Part shown: positions 32,033 to 43,058 of the stretch, piece by piece
Numbering within the stretch: the stretch's first letter is position 1
How the letters are laid out: each line of letters starts with the position of its first letter
The notes under the pieces: model-generated
Databases searched by the model: none
The model's input: the letters and a program-made list of their open reading frames with translations, nothing else
What the model was told of the DNA's origin: nothing
NCBI RefSeq assembly: GCF_003693445.1
Contig: NZ_RFAR01000026.1
Coordinates: 43,920-107,919, forward strand
DNA from: Aquitalea palustris
GTDB lineage: Bacteria > Pseudomonadota > Gammaproteobacteria > Burkholderiales > Chromobacteriaceae
DNA length: 64,000 bases
Reading direction: 5' to 3'
Program-made: the position numbers and the translations under genes

Positions 32033-33022
32033 TTATTTGAAGTGGGATGATGGCTTGATACCAATTTTACCGAAAATGCGTTTGGTAAATTTTATAATTG
32101 AAATGGGAAATATTAAGATAGGGTATAGGGTGAGCCAGGCAATCGGTATCGCATAAGTGTATCTTGTCAGGTTGCGAATGTTTTCAATGGATAGACTGGC
32201 GGTGCTATTCAGTTTTGCTGAGTAGACGCGGAATATCAGGTCGCGCAGGATAGACTTTCTCGCAATTCTCTTAAGGCAAGATCGGTCAAATCCCATTTGC
32301 ACTGCAGTTTCAGTTAGTAATTTGAACCATTGATAACCAAAAGCATAAAATATGCGGTAACTGCCTGTGTATTGACTTCTGATGAGAATGATCGGGGTTG
32401 ATCCGATAATTTTTTTCTCAGAAGGATTGTTGGCTAGTAGGGCGTACAGGGTGTACGTGAGATAAATATCAGTACCAATGTAATCTTCCCGGTTGTGGAT
32501 ATTGATCCAGTGTTCGCGTTTGAACAGGAATGAAGAAATAAATGTTGCCCAAACCCATATTTTTTCTATAAAAATATTGTTATCTGTTGTAATGATATCC
32601 TGATCGGTATCGATAACTTTGGATGTTTTCCCCTCAAGATTCAATGGTTTGGCGTTCAGGAAGTGAAAGCAGAAATTTTGTTGGTTAATTTTGTTCAATA
32701 CGTAATCAATGGCATTGTCAGCAATGACATCATCGTCGGATAGCATCCATACATATTCACCATTGCTTCTGTTGACTACCTGATGAATATTGCCGTCAAT
32801 ACCAAGATTTTTTTCGTTGCGAAAATAATGAATTTCCTTTCCATATTTTTCGGATGCGGAGTGGATAATATCTTCGGTGTTGTCAGTAGATGCATTATCC
32901 GAAATGACAATTTCAATCTGCGCATCCAAAATCGCATCGCTTGCGAACAGGCGATCCAATGCTCCTTGTAGGAATTGTGATCTATTGTAGGTTGGTATGG
33001 CGATTGATAGTTTCGGGCTCAT
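32033..33022 (-). CDS. Glycosyltransferase family 2
   Basis: 329 residues. 'SIAIPTYNRSQFL' and 'VISDNASTDNTED' mark the nucleotide site, and 'WMLSDDDVI' the metal site. This resembles the abequosyltransferase-type GT2 clade more than classic rhamnosyltransferases, which is of interest because a 3,6-dideoxyhexose pathway lies upstream. The C terminus holds a hydrophobic stretch near 295-315. The gene is AT-rich. A tyvelosyltransferase role is possible but unproven. Confidence 0.78.
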   Translation of the reverse strand: MSPKLSIAIPTYNRSQFLQGALDRLFASDAILDAQIEIVISDNASTDNTEDIIHSASEKYGKEIHYFRNEKNLGIDGNIHQVVNRSNGEYVWMLSDDDVIADNAIDYVLNKINQQNFCFHFLNAKPLNLEGKTSKVIDTDQDIITTDNNIFIEKIWVWATFISSFLFKREHWINIHNREDYIGTDIYLTYTLYALLANNPSEKKIIGSTPIILIRSQYTGSYRIFYAFGYQWFKLLTETAVQMGFDRSCLKRIARKSILRDLIFRVYSAKLNSTASLSIENIRNLTRYTYAIPIAWLTLYPILIFPISIIKFTKRIFGKIGIKPSSHFK

Positions 33023-33048
33023 GTGCAGTGTGTCCGCAATATTTCAAA

Positions 33049-34377
33049 TTATATTGATTGTAAGTTATTAAGTTCTTTCCGGGTGAAGAAGGTCAGCCCG
33101 GGAATTGCAGTCAAAATGAAGGAAAGACAAAGTCCCATCAGGATGCCATTAATGCCATAGCGGTTGGCTAAATTCCATTGACAAAGAAAACCAATCATTG
33201 CTTGTATAGGGGTGATGATCCACAACGGATTTGTTTTGTTCAGACTTTGTAGCACCATGGCATAGGTATCCGAATAAATTCGGATCAACAGGTAAAAGCC
33301 AAATATGCTAATCGTTGTCAAGCTAACGCTTAATGCGTGCTTGGGCGTTAATGTATTGATGATTACGTCCTTGAGTCCAATAAAGCATATGACTCCAAGT
33401 AGTGCTAGTGTCATGCCAACAGTAATATATCGCTGAATGGCGATTTTCATTGCTGGGAATTTCCTATTTATACGCATTTCAACGAGTGCAGGCCATGCGG
33501 CTTGTAATAGCGCGGCATATAAAATAAGAATGAAGCTGAATATTTTTGTTAGTATCCCATAGGCAATAATGTCATTGCTGGAAAGCTTTTGGGAAATGAC
33601 AATGTAGTCTGTCTGCAGGGTGATGGTTCCAACTATTGAAAATAGCCAAAATCCACTCCCTCGTTTTAAAAGCGCAAAGCCTCTATTTTTCAGTGTGCTG
33701 ATACGACATGTCTTGATGGCAGACCAGGTTTTCCCCGCCAGAACCAAGGTCGGAATCATGGCTGTCGGTAGATAGTATAGAAAAATTGATAGAGTGAGGC
33801 TTGGATGTGTACTGACTGCTCCAAAGATGATTACCAGCATCAATCCTGCGATAGTCGCTGCGGTTTGAACCAGATTTGCAATCCATCCATTATGTTCGGC
33901 AAACCATATTTTATATGAGACACCACCTATACAGGTCATGCCAAACAAGACTAATGATAGATAAACAGTATTGGCGTAATTTCCTGTGGGCGTTGCGTTT
34001 TTCAGGTAATGGGTCGATAGTGCTGATGCAAGCGGCCACGCTACCAGCAGAAAAATACTAAGCAAAATGAAGCAGCATATCCCAGCGCTGGCGATCCAGT
34101 CGGTATAGTTCTTTTCTTGGGATTTATACTCGGTAATGTAATTTTGAAGGCTGGTGCCAATACCCATGTCGGTGAGCGCAACCCATGCAATCATGGCCGA
34201 GATCAGCGTAAAAACAGCATAGTTATCAATGCCAAGTTGCTGTATCAGATAACGGATACTGATGATCTGTAAAAATGCAGATAATAGTCGGCACAGCCAG
34301 GATGTCGCTGCAACAAAAAGATGAGGGGGGATTTTTGTTGTAGCGACCAAATCAGCTATCTTATTTATTTTTTTCAT
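33049..34377 (-). CDS. Wzx-type O-unit flippase
   Basis: 442 residues, about 12 membrane helices, MATE/PST superfamily. '[29 protein letters not shown]' sits in the first third; its 'LTDMGIG' is typical of polysaccharide exporters. It probably turns the undecaprenyl-linked O unit to the periplasm. AT-rich, as is usual for Wzx genes. It follows tyv with a 17-nt overlap, the same place wzx (rfbX) has in the Salmonella group D rfb cluster. Confidence 0.85.
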   Translation of the reverse strand: MKKINKIADLVATTKIPPHLFVAATSWLCRLLSAFLQIISIRYLIQQLGIDNYAVFTLISAMIAWVALTDMGIGTSLQNYITEYKSQEKNYTDWIASAGICCFILLSIFLLVAWPLASALSTHYLKNATPTGNYANTVYLSLVLFGMTCIGGVSYKIWFAEHNGWIANLVQTAATIAGLMLVIIFGAVSTHPSLTLSIFLYYLPTAMIPTLVLAGKTWSAIKTCRISTLKNRGFALLKRGSGFWLFSIVGTITLQTDYIVISQKLSSNDIIAYGILTKIFSFILILYAALLQAAWPALVEMRINRKFPAMKIAIQRYITVGMTLALLGVICFIGLKDVIINTLTPKHALSVSLTTISIFGFYLLIRIYSDTYAMVLQSLNKTNPLWIITPIQAMIGFLCQWNLANRYGINGILMGLCLSFILTAIPGLTFFTRKELNNLQSI

Positions 34378-35392
34378 TCAGTGATCTTACCCACTCGACC
34401 ATTCTGTGGATGCCATCTGTTGCAGAGACTTTGGGTTGCCAGTCGAGCAAATGCTGTGCTTTTTTATGGTTGGCGACAAATACAAGCTGATCGCTTTCTC
34501 TAGGTGCCAGTTTGGTATAATTTAGCTTCTGGCCGGTAATTTCCTCTAGAAGGTTGAATAATTCAAGCAAGGAAAGACTGTTGTCGATTCCGCCACCAAT
34601 ATTGAATGCATTGCCACGGGCGGAATCAATTTTTTCCAGTCCGGTAAAGTAGAGGCTGACCATGTCATCGGCATGCAGTACGTCTCGTACCTGTTTGCCA
34701 TTTCCAGAAATGGTAAAGCTGTGTGAAGGGTTTTGAATGGTTTCGATTGCTTGCTGGCAAAACCAGCCAATCCATCCTTGATCATAGGTGGAGAACTGCC
34801 TGCCTCCATACATGGACGAGTGGCGGAATACCATGGTCTTCAGGTTGAATATTCTGGCATAGTCCAGCATGTACTGGTCAGCACAACCTTTTGAGCAGCC
34901 ATAGGGTGAGTGGAAATCAAGTGTTACCTGCTCATCGAAACCATCAGGAAAGTCATTGCAAATATAGCGTGTCGAATTTTCGGTATAGCCGAATTGTGCC
35001 AGGTCGCCGTAAACCTTGTTGGTTGATGAGTAAAGAATGGCGGTTTCCGGGCTGAAGTCACGGACGGCTTCCAGTATATTGTGTGTGCCCAGTGCATTGA
35101 TTTCGAAATCCTTGCGGGGATTCGCAATTGATGTAGTCATTGCCACTTGACCCGCAAGGTGGAAAATGGCATCGGGCTTATTCTGACGTACGGCCGTAGC
35201 AATATCATTGCTATTACGAATATCCGCATGAATAAAATGAATCTTGCCTTGCTGTTGTAGCCAGGCAAGATTCTCTGTACTACCTTGACGAGATAGATTG
35301 TCTAGGATCGTCAGCTCATCACCGCGTCGTAATGCTTCTGCTGCCAAATTGCTACCAAGAAAACCACACCCACCCGTAATCAGTATTTTCAT
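34361..35392 (-). CDS. tyv: CDP-paratose 2-epimerase (tyvelose epimerase)
   Basis: 343 residues, extended SDR. '[13 protein letters not shown]' binds NAD. The stretches '[12 protein letters not shown]', '[11 protein letters not shown]', '[19 protein letters not shown]' and '[10 protein letters not shown]' match Salmonella RfbE/Tyv closely, more so than RmlB or GalE; the YxxxK is YGCSK. It inverts C2 of CDP-paratose to give CDP-tyvelose. It overlaps both prt (4 nt) and wzx (17 nt). The neighbouring ddhABC and prt genes supply its substrate, which makes this the most specific pathway call in the cluster. Confidence 0.9.
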   Translation of the reverse strand: MKILITGGCGFLGSNLAAEALRRGDELTILDNLSRQGSTENLAWLQQQGKIHFIHADIRNSNDIATAVRQNKPDAIFHLAGQVAMTTSIANPRKDFEINALGTHNILEAVRDFSPETAILYSSTNKVYGDLAQFGYTENSTRYICNDFPDGFDEQVTLDFHSPYGCSKGCADQYMLDYARIFNLKTMVFRHSSMYGGRQFSTYDQGWIGWFCQQAIETIQNPSHSFTISGNGKQVRDVLHADDMVSLYFTGLEKIDSARGNAFNIGGGIDNSLSLLELFNLLEEITGQKLNYTKLAPRESDQLVFVANHKKAQHLLDWQPKVSATDGIHRMVEWVRSLNEKNK

Positions 35393-36249
35393 TTCATGGC
35401 CTTAAATGTCTTTTCAATTCCGTCAATGATATCCGTTTGTGCTTTCCAGCCAAGTTTTTCAATTTCGGTATTATTGGCTACGGATAACATGGTTTCATTT
35501 TTCCGGTAGGGAATGGCACCAAACTGTAAATTGGTACTGCTGCAGCTTAGTGTGTGGATCAATTCGACCATTTTCCTGATGCTGATCGTCTTGCCTGAGC
35601 CAACCGAATACTTCTTGTAATATTGATTATGTGAGCTGTTGAGAATTGTCAGATAGGCTGCGATAACGTCATCGATATAGATGAAGTCGCGCTCGGCCTC
35701 TCCTTTAGTCAGCTTGAGCTCTGGAGTATTCTTCAACAAGGAATCCATGACATAGGTCATGAACTTTGTCGTGTCATCGCCTGGTCCGTATATGTGTTCC
35801 AGGCAGATGTCAACAAATCGAATTTTCTCCTGACCTGCAAAATAGGCACCCCAGTCGGAAAATTGAGCCTTGCTGAGTGCGTAATAGTTGAGGTCGCGTG
35901 GCAAGGAGCTGCTGGTGTTGATGAACAGTTTTACACCTTTGGCAATGGCACGGCTCAATAATGAGAGGGGCTGGTTCAGATTGCTGTCCAGCACAGCCGC
36001 TAAATCTTCGCCTTGCCTGCCATAGCAGGTCGCGGTGTGTATTACGCATTCCACATCAGGATGGGTATCGAATACATCTGGCGCGCCCTCAGAGCAAATA
36101 TGCCAAGAGGCCTGTTTGCCAGCCTCTCCCGCCCGATCCCTGTCGCTACTCGGTCTAGCCAGTGCCACTACCACATGGCCCTGCTGCTGCAGGGTGGCCA
36201 GGAGATTTCGCCCCAGAAAGCCGGTGGCACCTGTCAGCAGAATTTTCAT
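35389..36249 (-). CDS. prt: CDP-paratose synthase-like reductase
   Basis: 286 residues, extended SDR. '[13 protein letters not shown]' binds the nucleotide. '[11 protein letters not shown]', '[19 protein letters not shown]' (YxxxK = YALSK), '[10 protein letters not shown]' and '[14 protein letters not shown]' run parallel to Salmonella RfbS. It would reduce the 4-keto group of CDP-3,6-dideoxy-4-ketoglucose to CDP-paratose. The paralogous abequose synthase RfbJ has the opposite stereochemistry; the tyv gene next to it argues for paratose. The stop overlaps the tyv start. Confidence 0.82.
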   Translation of the reverse strand: MKILLTGATGFLGRNLLATLQQQGHVVVALARPSSDRDRAGEAGKQASWHICSEGAPDVFDTHPDVECVIHTATCYGRQGEDLAAVLDSNLNQPLSLLSRAIAKGVKLFINTSSSLPRDLNYYALSKAQFSDWGAYFAGQEKIRFVDICLEHIYGPGDDTTKFMTYVMDSLLKNTPELKLTKGEAERDFIYIDDVIAAYLTILNSSHNQYYKKYSVGSGKTISIRKMVELIHTLSCSSTNLQFGAIPYRKNETMLSVANNTEIEKLGWKAQTDIIDGIEKTFKAMK

Positions 36250-36256
36250 GTGATTC

Positions 36257-37582
36257 TCAAAAATTCACGCCAATAATGGTTTCAATTTTCTCAACACTGT
36301 AATCGAGCATGTCTTGGGTCAGTGCCGGATGCACGCCGATCCAGAAAGTGTTGTTCATCACCAGGTCCGTGTTGTTCAGCTCGCCGCTGATGCGGTATGG
36401 CTGGCCGTCCATATACGGTTGGCGGGTCAGATTGCCGGCAAATAGCAGTCGGGTGCCCACACGATGCTGGTCGAGGTATTGCAGGACGTCGACACGGCTG
36501 ATGCCGCTTTCCGGACGGATGGTGATGGGAAAGCCAAACCAGGATGGATCGCTGTTTTCGGTAGCTTGCGGCAAGATCAGGAACTCGCTGCAGCTTTGCA
36601 GGGCATTGCTCAGATAGCGGAAGTTGTCCTTGCGCGCCTGGATGAAGCTTTCCACCTTGTCCAGCTGGGCCAGGGCACAGGCGGCTTGCATGTCGGTGAT
36701 CTTCAGGTTGTAGCCCAGGTGACTGTAGGTGTACTTGTGGTCGTAGCCCGCCGGCAGGCTGCCCAGCTGCCAGCCAAAGCGCTTGCCGCAGGTGTTGTCG
36801 CAGCCCGGTGCGCAATAGCAGTCACGACCCCAGTCGCGGAAAGACTCGATGATCTTTTTCAGTTCGGTATTGTTGGTGAATACCGCGCCGCCTTCACCCA
36901 TGGTGATGTGATGGGCAGGGTAGAAGCTTAGAGTGCCGATATCGCCAAAGGTACCTACCAATTTGCCGTCGTAGGTACTGCCTAGCGCATCGCAGCAGTC
37001 TTCGATCAGCCACAGGCCATATCTGTCGCACAGCTCGCGGATCACTTTGAGGTTGTACGGATTACCCAGCGTGTGGGCCAGCATGATGGCCTTGGTCTTG
37101 CTGGTGATGGCGGCTTCAATCAGCTCGGGCTTGATGTTGTAGGTGGGGATGTCGACATCGACAAACACCGGGACTGCGCCGAATTGCAAAATGGGATTGA
37201 CCGTGGTGGGAAAGCCGGCAGCAACCCCGATGACTTCGTCACCTTTACGGATGGCACGCTCGCCCAGCTTGGGGGAGGTCAATGCCGAGAAGGCAAGCAG
37301 GTTGGCCGACGAACCGGAGTTGGTGGTCAGCAGGTGGCGCACCCCCAGAAAGGCCGCCAGGCGTTTTTCGAACATGTCGTTGAAACGGCCGGTGGTCAGC
37401 CAGCCATCCAGCGAGGCCTCAACCATGTTTTTCAGTTCCGCGCCATCAATGACCTTGCCGGATGGGGGAATGACGGTCTTGCCTGCTTCAAACGGGCGGG
37501 GGGCCATGGCAATGGCTGCGTATTCATCAACCAGCTGGGCAATTTGCTGGCGAAGTTGTTGGGCTTTGTCTTGTGTGCTCAT
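36257..37582 (-). CDS. rfbH: CDP-4-keto-6-deoxyglucose 3-dehydrase (E1)
   Basis: 441 residues, aspartate-aminotransferase fold. The PLP lysine is replaced by histidine in '[10 protein letters not shown]' (H224/H225), the hallmark of this PMP-dependent dehydrase. Cysteines 255, 257, 261 and 265 ('[16 protein letters not shown]') bind a 2Fe-2S centre. It removes the 3-OH to form a glucoseen bound to PMP, which then needs a reductase (E3, DdhD/RfbI) for the electrons. No such gene is in the window. Also called ddhC. The start overlaps the upstream rfbG stop by one base. Confidence 0.93.
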   Translation of the reverse strand: MSTQDKAQQLRQQIAQLVDEYAAIAMAPRPFEAGKTVIPPSGKVIDGAELKNMVEASLDGWLTTGRFNDMFEKRLAAFLGVRHLLTTNSGSSANLLAFSALTSPKLGERAIRKGDEVIGVAAGFPTTVNPILQFGAVPVFVDVDIPTYNIKPELIEAAITSKTKAIMLAHTLGNPYNLKVIRELCDRYGLWLIEDCCDALGSTYDGKLVGTFGDIGTLSFYPAHHITMGEGGAVFTNNTELKKIIESFRDWGRDCYCAPGCDNTCGKRFGWQLGSLPAGYDHKYTYSHLGYNLKITDMQAACALAQLDKVESFIQARKDNFRYLSNALQSCSEFLILPQATENSDPSWFGFPITIRPESGISRVDVLQYLDQHRVGTRLLFAGNLTRQPYMDGQPYRISGELNNTDLVMNNTFWIGVHPALTQDMLDYSVEKIETIIGVNF

Positions 37583-38670
37583 TAATGCTGTCCCTGGGCG
37601 GGCTGGGCCTCAAAGGCCTTGATTTGTTGAATGGTGATGTCTTGCATATCGGCCCCGGCCAGGTGTGCCTGATGCCAGCTGCAGATGTGTTCGAGTGCGG
37701 TATGCAGTGTCCAGCGTGGTTGCCAGTCAAGACGGGTTTGTGCCTTGCTGCAATCCAGACGCAGATAATGGGCTTCGTGCAGGTCTGCACCGGCAGGGTC
37801 GATCTGGTAACTGGCACCCTGGCCCCAGATCCGGGTGAGGGTGTCCACTATCCAGGCCACCGGCTGGGCATCTTGCGGGCGTGGGCCGAAATTCCAGCCT
37901 TCGGCAAATTCGCAACCTGCGCTGAATAGTTGCTCTGCCAGCAGCAAATAGCCTGACAAGGGCTCTAGTACGTGCTGCCATGGGCGGATGGCATGTGGGC
38001 TGCGTATCTGCACAGGCTTGGCCTGTTCGATGGAGCGCATGATATCGGGAATCAGCCGGTCTTCCGCCCAGTCGCCACCTCCGATGACATTACCGGCACG
38101 GGCACTGGCCAGGGCCACGCCATGGCGTTGATAGTGGGCCGGGTTGAAATAGGAGTTGCGATAGGCACTGGTCACCAGTTCAGCACAGCCTTTGCTGTTG
38201 CTGTAAGGGTCGTAACCTCCCATTGCCTCATTTTCTCGATAGCCCCACAGCCATTCGCGGTTTTCATAACACTTGTCGCTGGTGACATTGACTACGGCAC
38301 GTACGCTCGGGGTTTGCCGAATGGCTTCCAGCAGGTACACCACCCCCATGACATTGGTGGAGTAGGTTTCGACCGGATTGGCATAGGAGTAGCGTACCAG
38401 CGGTTGGGCTGCCATGTGGATGACGATGTCGGGCTGCGCAGCCTGCATGGCCTGCATGAGCTTGGCCGGGTCGCGGATGTCGCCAATGATGGACGTCATG
38501 CCTGCGGCAACCCCTGCGGTTTCAAACAGGTTCGGTGTGGTTGCCGGTAACAGCGCATAGCCGGTGAGCTGTGCGCCTAACTGTTGCAGCCATAGCGACA
38601 GCCAGCTTCCCTTGAAACCGGTATGCCCGGTCAGGAAAACCCGCTTGCCTTGCCAGAACTCACGCTTCAT
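37582..38670 (-). CDS. rfbG: CDP-glucose 4,6-dehydratase
   Basis: 362 residues, extended SDR. '[16 protein letters not shown]' at the N terminus is the CDP-glucose dehydratase version of the NAD site. '[12 protein letters not shown]' and '[13 protein letters not shown]' and the YxxxK 'YSNSKG' region follow. It turns CDP-D-glucose into CDP-4-keto-6-deoxyglucose, the substrate of RfbH. The ATG at 38670 overlaps the rfbF stop (ATGA) with AAGGT upstream; an earlier ATG at 38706 would overlap rfbF more and adds 12 non-family residues. Also called ddhB. Confidence 0.93.
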   Translation of the reverse strand: MKREFWQGKRVFLTGHTGFKGSWLSLWLQQLGAQLTGYALLPATTPNLFETAGVAAGMTSIIGDIRDPAKLMQAMQAAQPDIVIHMAAQPLVRYSYANPVETYSTNVMGVVYLLEAIRQTPSVRAVVNVTSDKCYENREWLWGYRENEAMGGYDPYSNSKGCAELVTSAYRNSYFNPAHYQRHGVALASARAGNVIGGGDWAEDRLIPDIMRSIEQAKPVQIRSPHAIRPWQHVLEPLSGYLLLAEQLFSAGCEFAEGWNFGPRPQDAQPVAWIVDTLTRIWGQGASYQIDPAGADLHEAHYLRLDCSKAQTRLDWQPRWTLHTALEHICSWHQAHLAGADMQDITIQQIKAFEAQPAQGQH

Positions 38671-39440
38671 TCCCATACCTTCCATGGCGCCTGACCGCTT
38701 TGCCACAGCTCTTCCAGATGGTTCTTGTCGCGCAGGGTATCCATGGGTTGCCAGAACCCTTCATGACGGAAAGCCGACAATTGCTGCTTGCTGGCCAGCT
38801 GCTCCAGCGGTTCGCGTTCCCAGATGGTGGCATCGTTATCAATGAAGTCGATCACTTTGGGCGACAGCACAAAAAAGCCCCCGTTGATCATGCCACCATC
38901 GCCTTTGGGTTTTTCCTTGAAAGTGGTTACTTTGTCGGCCTGGATATCCAGTGCGCCGAAGCGGCCGGGCGGGTAGGTGGCGGTAAGGGTGGCTAGCGTT
39001 TCTTGCTGCTGGTGGAATTTCACCAGTGCGCCAATGTCGACATCGCCAACGCCATCGCCATAGGTAAAGCAGAAGGCTTCTTCATCTTCCACATACTTGC
39101 GGACGCGTTTCAGGCGGCCACCGGTCATGGTGTCTTCACCAGTATCCACCAGGGTGACGCGCCAGGGTTCGGCATAGCGCTGGTGAACTTCCATGCTGTT
39201 GCTCGACATGTCAAAGGTCACATCGGACATGTGCAGGAAGTAGTTGGCAAAGTATTCCTTGATGACATAGCCCTTGTAGCCGCAGCAGATGACGAAATCG
39301 TTGATCCCGTGGTGGGAGTACATTTTCATGATGTGCCACAGGATGGGTTTGCCACCGATTTCAACCATGGGTTTGGGGCGGACAGATGTCTCTTCGCTGA
39401 TCCGGGTACCAAGCCCGCCTGCCAGAATGACTGCTTTCAT
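38667..39440 (-). CDS. rfbF: Glucose-1-phosphate cytidylyltransferase
   Basis: 257 residues, the family length. '[15 protein letters not shown]' binds CTP, '[18 protein letters not shown]' the sugar phosphate, and 'GDGVGDVDI' the metal. It makes CDP-glucose from CTP and glucose-1-phosphate, the entry step to 3,6-dideoxyhexoses. ATG 39440 matches the family N terminus; the frame runs open to 39476 but the 12 extra residues look unrelated. It follows rmlC by only 13 bp, the gap where ddhD (rfbI) sits in Salmonella. Also called ddhA. Confidence 0.94.
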   Translation of the reverse strand: MKAVILAGGLGTRISEETSVRPKPMVEIGGKPILWHIMKMYSHHGINDFVICCGYKGYVIKEYFANYFLHMSDVTFDMSSNSMEVHQRYAEPWRVTLVDTGEDTMTGGRLKRVRKYVEDEEAFCFTYGDGVGDVDIGALVKFHQQQETLATLTATYPPGRFGALDIQADKVTTFKEKPKGDGGMINGGFFVLSPKVIDFIDNDATIWEREPLEQLASKQQLSAFRHEGFWQPMDTLRDKNHLEELWQSGQAPWKVWE

Positions 39441-39453
39441 GATGTGCTTCCGT

Positions 39454-40002
39454 TCAATCAAAAAGCTGCGCGGCATTGAAAGCGCAGGCTTGCTCGTCCT
39501 TGCCGGACAGGAAGGGCGTGCTGTCCAGCATCCAGTCTATGCCCAGTTCTGCATCGTTCCAGATGATGCTGCGCTCAAGGTCAGGGGCATAGTAGTTGGT
39601 GGTCTTGTACAGAAACTCGGCATGCTCGGACACAGTGACAAAACCGTGGGCAAAGCCTTCAGGAATCCACAACTGGCGTTTGTTGTCAGCTGACAGCATC
39701 ACACCCACCCATTGACCGAAGGTGGGCGAGCTGCGGCGGATATCCACAGCAATGTCATATACTTCGCCCAGCGTGCAGCGTACCAGCTTGCCTTGTGCAC
39801 ACGGCGGCATCTGGTAGTGCAGCCCACGCAGCACGCCCTTGGCGGAGCGGCTGTGGTTGTCCTGGACAAATTCAACCTTGCGGCCAATGGCTTCTTCAAA
39901 GCGCTTCTGGTTGAAACTTTCGAAGAAAAAACCACGGTCGTCGCCAAATACGGCAGGTTCAATGATTTTGACGTCCGCAATGGCGGTATCGATGATTTTC
40001 AT
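39454..40002 (-). CDS. rmlC: dTDP-4-dehydrorhamnose 3,5-epimerase
   Basis: 182 residues, cupin fold. '[20 protein letters not shown]' carries the catalytic histidine and lysine region ('LRGLHYQ'), and '[23 protein letters not shown]' has the catalytic tyrosine. It epimerises dTDP-4-keto-6-deoxyglucose at C3 and C5, the third step to dTDP-L-rhamnose. It sits 15 bp after rmlA in the rmlBDAC order. Confidence 0.95.
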   Translation of the reverse strand: MKIIDTAIADVKIIEPAVFGDDRGFFFESFNQKRFEEAIGRKVEFVQDNHSRSAKGVLRGLHYQMPPCAQGKLVRCTLGEVYDIAVDIRRSSPTFGQWVGVMLSADNKRQLWIPEGFAHGFVTVSEHAEFLYKTTNYYAPDLERSIIWNDAELGIDWMLDSTPFLSGKDEQACAFNAAQLFD

Positions 40003-40017
40003 GAATGGCTTGCTTTC

Positions 40018-40887
40018 TTACTTCAGCAGCTGCAGCAGGTATTGCCCGTAGGCATTTTTCTTCAGCGGTTGTGCCAGCTGTTCCAGTCTGGCGGCATCAA
40101 TCCACTGCTGCACGTAGGCAATTTCTTCCAGGCAGGCCACTTTCAGGCCCTGGCGGTTTTCTACTGTGGCAATGAACTGGCTCGCTTCCAGCATGGATTC
40201 GTGGGTGCCGGTATCCAGCCAGGCATAGCCACGCCCCATGGTCTGAACATCCAGCTGGCCTTGCTGCAGGTAGTGGTTGTTGACATCGGTGATTTCCAGT
40301 TCGCCGCGCGGTGAGGGGCGGATGGACTTGGCGATGTCGACAACCTGATTGTCGTAGAAGTACAGGCCGGTGACGGCATAGTTGGATTTGGGTACTGCCG
40401 GTTTTTCCTCGATGGACAAGGCCTTGCCCTGGGCATCGAATTCCACCACGCCATAGCGCTCCGGGTCCTGCACATGATAGGCAAACACGCTGGCGCCTTG
40501 CTGCTTGGCGTTGGCCGCTTTCAGCAGTTTGGGAAAGTCATGGCCGTGGAAGATGTTATCGCCCAGTACCAGTGCCGAAGGCGCGCCTGCCAGGAAGTCT
40601 TCACCAATGATGAAGGCCTGTGCCAGACCATCCGGACTGGGCTGTACTGCGTATTGCAGGCTGATGCCCCACTGGCTGCCATCGCCCAGCAACTGCTCGA
40701 AGCGCGGGGTGTCCTGCGGGGTGGAGATGATCAGGATGTCGCGAATCCCGGCCAGCATCAGTGTGCTGAGCGGGTAGTAGATCATCGGCTTGTCGTAGAT
40801 TGGCAGCAATTGTTTGCTGACAGCCAGTGTGGCGGGGTACAGGCGGGTGCCGCTGCCCCCTGCCAGAATGATGCCTTTACGTTTCAT
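40018..40887 (-). CDS. rmlA: Glucose-1-phosphate thymidylyltransferase
   Basis: 289 residues. '[15 protein letters not shown]' binds dTTP, '[18 protein letters not shown]' the sugar phosphate, and 'VLGDNIFHG' the metal. It makes dTDP-glucose, the first step to dTDP-L-rhamnose. Both ends agree with the RmlA family. It lies 16 bp after rmlD in the operon. Confidence 0.96.
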   Translation of the reverse strand: MKRKGIILAGGSGTRLYPATLAVSKQLLPIYDKPMIYYPLSTLMLAGIRDILIISTPQDTPRFEQLLGDGSQWGISLQYAVQPSPDGLAQAFIIGEDFLAGAPSALVLGDNIFHGHDFPKLLKAANAKQQGASVFAYHVQDPERYGVVEFDAQGKALSIEEKPAVPKSNYAVTGLYFYDNQVVDIAKSIRPSPRGELEITDVNNHYLQQGQLDVQTMGRGYAWLDTGTHESMLEASQFIATVENRQGLKVACLEEIAYVQQWIDAARLEQLAQPLKKNAYGQYLLQLLK

Positions 40888-40903
40888 CTGCTTGCGTCCT
40901 GCA

Positions 40904-41797
40904 TCAGGAATTGAAGATCTGCTGGAACACCTGTTCCACGCCGCTCTGCCATGCTGGCATGATCAGGCCGAACGCGTCCTGGATTTTACTGCAATTTAGC
41001 CTGGAGTTGCCGGGGCGCTTCGCCGGGGTCGGATAGGCGCTGCCGGGAATGGCATGCAGGTTTTCCGGTTTCAGCTGCAGTGCGACACCGTAACGTTCTG
41101 CCAGTGCCAGCAGGTATGCGGTATAGCCATGCCAGCTGGTGCTGCCGCTGCTGGTCAGGTGATAGGTACCGAGCAGCTGCTGGTCCTGGTTGGTTTGCCA
41201 TTGTTTGATGATGTGGGCGGTCACATCGGCAATCAGCGCAGCGGGTGTGGGCGCGCCAATCTGGTCGGCCACCACATTCAGGCTGTCGCGTTCGCGCGCC
41301 AGGCGCATGATGGTTTTGAGGAAGTTGCCGCCATGTGCGCCCACCACCCAGCTGGTGCGCAGGATGATGTGGTTGGCACCACTGGCACGGATGGCCTGCT
41401 CACCCTGGCATTTGCTCCGGCCATATACCGATTGCGGGCTGGTGGCATCGTCCTCTTCATAAGGCATGGCCTTGTCGCCATCAAATACATAGTCGGTGGA
41501 GTAGTGCAGCAGCAAGGCATTCTTTGCCGCGGCCCAGCCTGCCATGGCTGCCGGTGCGGCGGCATTCACGGCATGGGCCAGCTCGGTATCACTCTCCGCC
41601 TTGTCCACGGCGGTGTAGGCTGCCGGATTGACGATGATGTCCGGTTGGTATTGGTCCAGCACGGCAGCAATGTCAGCCGGGCGGGACAGGTCCAGTTGCT
41701 GGCGATCCAGGCTGATGCATTCGCCCAGCATGGCCAGCGAGCGGCGCAGTTCAAAGCCCAGCTGGCCATTGATGCCGGTAATCAGGATGCGGCTCAT
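40904..41797 (-). CDS. rmlD: dTDP-4-dehydrorhamnose reductase
   Basis: 297 residues, SDR. '[14 protein letters not shown]' binds NAD(P)H, '[14 protein letters not shown]' has the catalytic serine/threonine, and 'YGRSKCQGE' the YxxxK. It performs the final reduction to dTDP-L-rhamnose. The ATG at 41797 overlaps the rmlB stop (ATGA), which fixes the start against the longer frame to 41827. Confidence 0.95.
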   Translation of the reverse strand: MSRILITGINGQLGFELRRSLAMLGECISLDRQQLDLSRPADIAAVLDQYQPDIIVNPAAYTAVDKAESDTELAHAVNAAAPAAMAGWAAAKNALLLHYSTDYVFDGDKAMPYEEDDATSPQSVYGRSKCQGEQAIRASGANHIILRTSWVVGAHGGNFLKTIMRLARERDSLNVVADQIGAPTPAALIADVTAHIIKQWQTNQDQQLLGTYHLTSSGSTSWHGYTAYLLALAERYGVALQLKPENLHAIPGSAYPTPAKRPGNSRLNCSKIQDAFGLIMPAWQSGVEQVFQQIFNS

Positions 41798-42858
41798 GCC
41801 TTGTTCCCGTAATGTTGCTCCAGCCATTGGCGGTACTGACCGCTGGTGACGTTGTTGACCCAGTCCTGATTATCCAGATACCACTGTACGGTTTTACGGA
41901 TGCCGCTTTCAAAGGTTTCTGCCGGTTTCCAGCCCAGCTCGCGTTCCAGCTTGCGTGCATCTATCGCGTAGCGACGGTCATGGCCCGGACGGTCCTGTAC
42001 ATAAGTGATTTGCGTGGCGTAGCCGGTGCCATCTGTCTTGGGGCGCAGTTCATCCAGAATGCTGCAGATGCTGCGTACCACATCCAGATTGGCTTTTTCG
42101 TTCCAGCCACCAACATTATAGGTTTCACCCAGTCGGCCTTGTGCCAGCACGGTGCGGATGGCGCTGCAATGGTCTTTTACATACAGCCAGTCGCGGATTT
42201 GCTGGCCATCGCCGTAAATGGGCAAGGGCTTGCCGGCCAGTGCATTGAGGATGACCAGCGGAATCAGCTTTTCCGGGAAATGATAGGGGCCGTAGTTGTT
42301 GCTGCAGTTGGTCGTCAGGACCGGCAGACCGTAAGTATGGTGCCAGGCACGTACCAGGTGGTCCGACGCAGCCTTGCTGGCGGAGTAGGGGCTGTTGGGT
42401 TCGTAACGGTTGCTTTCGCTGAATGGTGCGTCGCTGGCGGACAGCGTGCCGTACACCTCGTCGGTGGAAACATGCAGGAAGCGGAAGGCAGCCTTGGCCT
42501 CGCCTTCCAGACCATTCCAGTAGTCCCGCACCGCTTCCAGCAGGTTGAAGGTGCCCACGACATTGGTCTGGATGAAGTCGCCCGGGCCGTGGATGGAGCG
42601 ATCAACATGGCTTTCCGCCGCAAAGTTGATGACGGCGCGCACCTGATGTTCCTGCAGCAGTCGGCCAACCAGCGTCCTGTCGCCGATATCGCCCTGGACA
42701 AACAGGTGGCGCGGGTCGTTTTCCAGGCTGGCGAGGGTTTGCAGATTGCCGGCGTAAGTCAGCTTGTCCAGGTTGATGACCGCTTCGTCATTGCCATTCA
42801 GCCAGTCCAGAACAAAGTTGGCTCCAATGAAGCCGGCACCGCCAGTCACCAATATCAT
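41794..42858 (-). CDS. rmlB: dTDP-glucose 4,6-dehydratase
   Basis: 354 residues. '[13 protein letters not shown]' binds NAD, '[11 protein letters not shown]' has the catalytic DE pair, and '[11 protein letters not shown]' the YxxxK. It dehydrates dTDP-glucose to the 4-keto-6-deoxy sugar. It is the first gene of the leftward unit; GGAA lies eight nt before the ATG, with a TATAAT box about 100 bp upstream. Confidence 0.96.
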   Translation of the reverse strand: MILVTGGAGFIGANFVLDWLNGNDEAVINLDKLTYAGNLQTLASLENDPRHLFVQGDIGDRTLVGRLLQEHQVRAVINFAAESHVDRSIHGPGDFIQTNVVGTFNLLEAVRDYWNGLEGEAKAAFRFLHVSTDEVYGTLSASDAPFSESNRYEPNSPYSASKAASDHLVRAWHHTYGLPVLTTNCSNNYGPYHFPEKLIPLVILNALAGKPLPIYGDGQQIRDWLYVKDHCSAIRTVLAQGRLGETYNVGGWNEKANLDVVRSICSILDELRPKTDGTGYATQITYVQDRPGHDRRYAIDARKLERELGWKPAETFESGIRKTVQWYLDNQDWVNNVTSGQYRQWLEQHYGNKA

Positions 42859-42956
42859 TTAACAATTCCAATAAGTAAGTGGTTTTTGCTTGGCGCGGGG
42901 CCATGGTAAAGTAGACCGCCGCGGGCAAGTGCACAGTGCTCGCCTGCAAGGCCGAC

Positions 42957-42962
42957 ATTATA
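42957..42962 (-). promoter_or_regulatory. Putative -10 box of the leftward rml/ddh unit
   Basis: A perfect TATAAT on the minus strand, 98 bp before the rmlB ATG. No good -35 lies 16-18 bp upstream, so an activator may be needed or the box may be fortuitous. The 200-bp gap separates the divergent rmlB and wecA-like genes. Confidence 0.35.
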
Positions 42963-43058
42963 AGACAAAATTGCCCGGCTTCTCCTTGTACAGTCTTGCG
43001 ACTGCTGCGGGTAGGCCCGATTATTCCGATTTCACGCCCATTCAGGCCTTGATGCCCC

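Noticed and set aside
42901..42945. JUMPstart/ops element before rmlB
   Set aside because: Only GGCGGT of the ops core is present and the CAGTGCTC half is in the opposite orientation. Not enough for an RfaH-type site.
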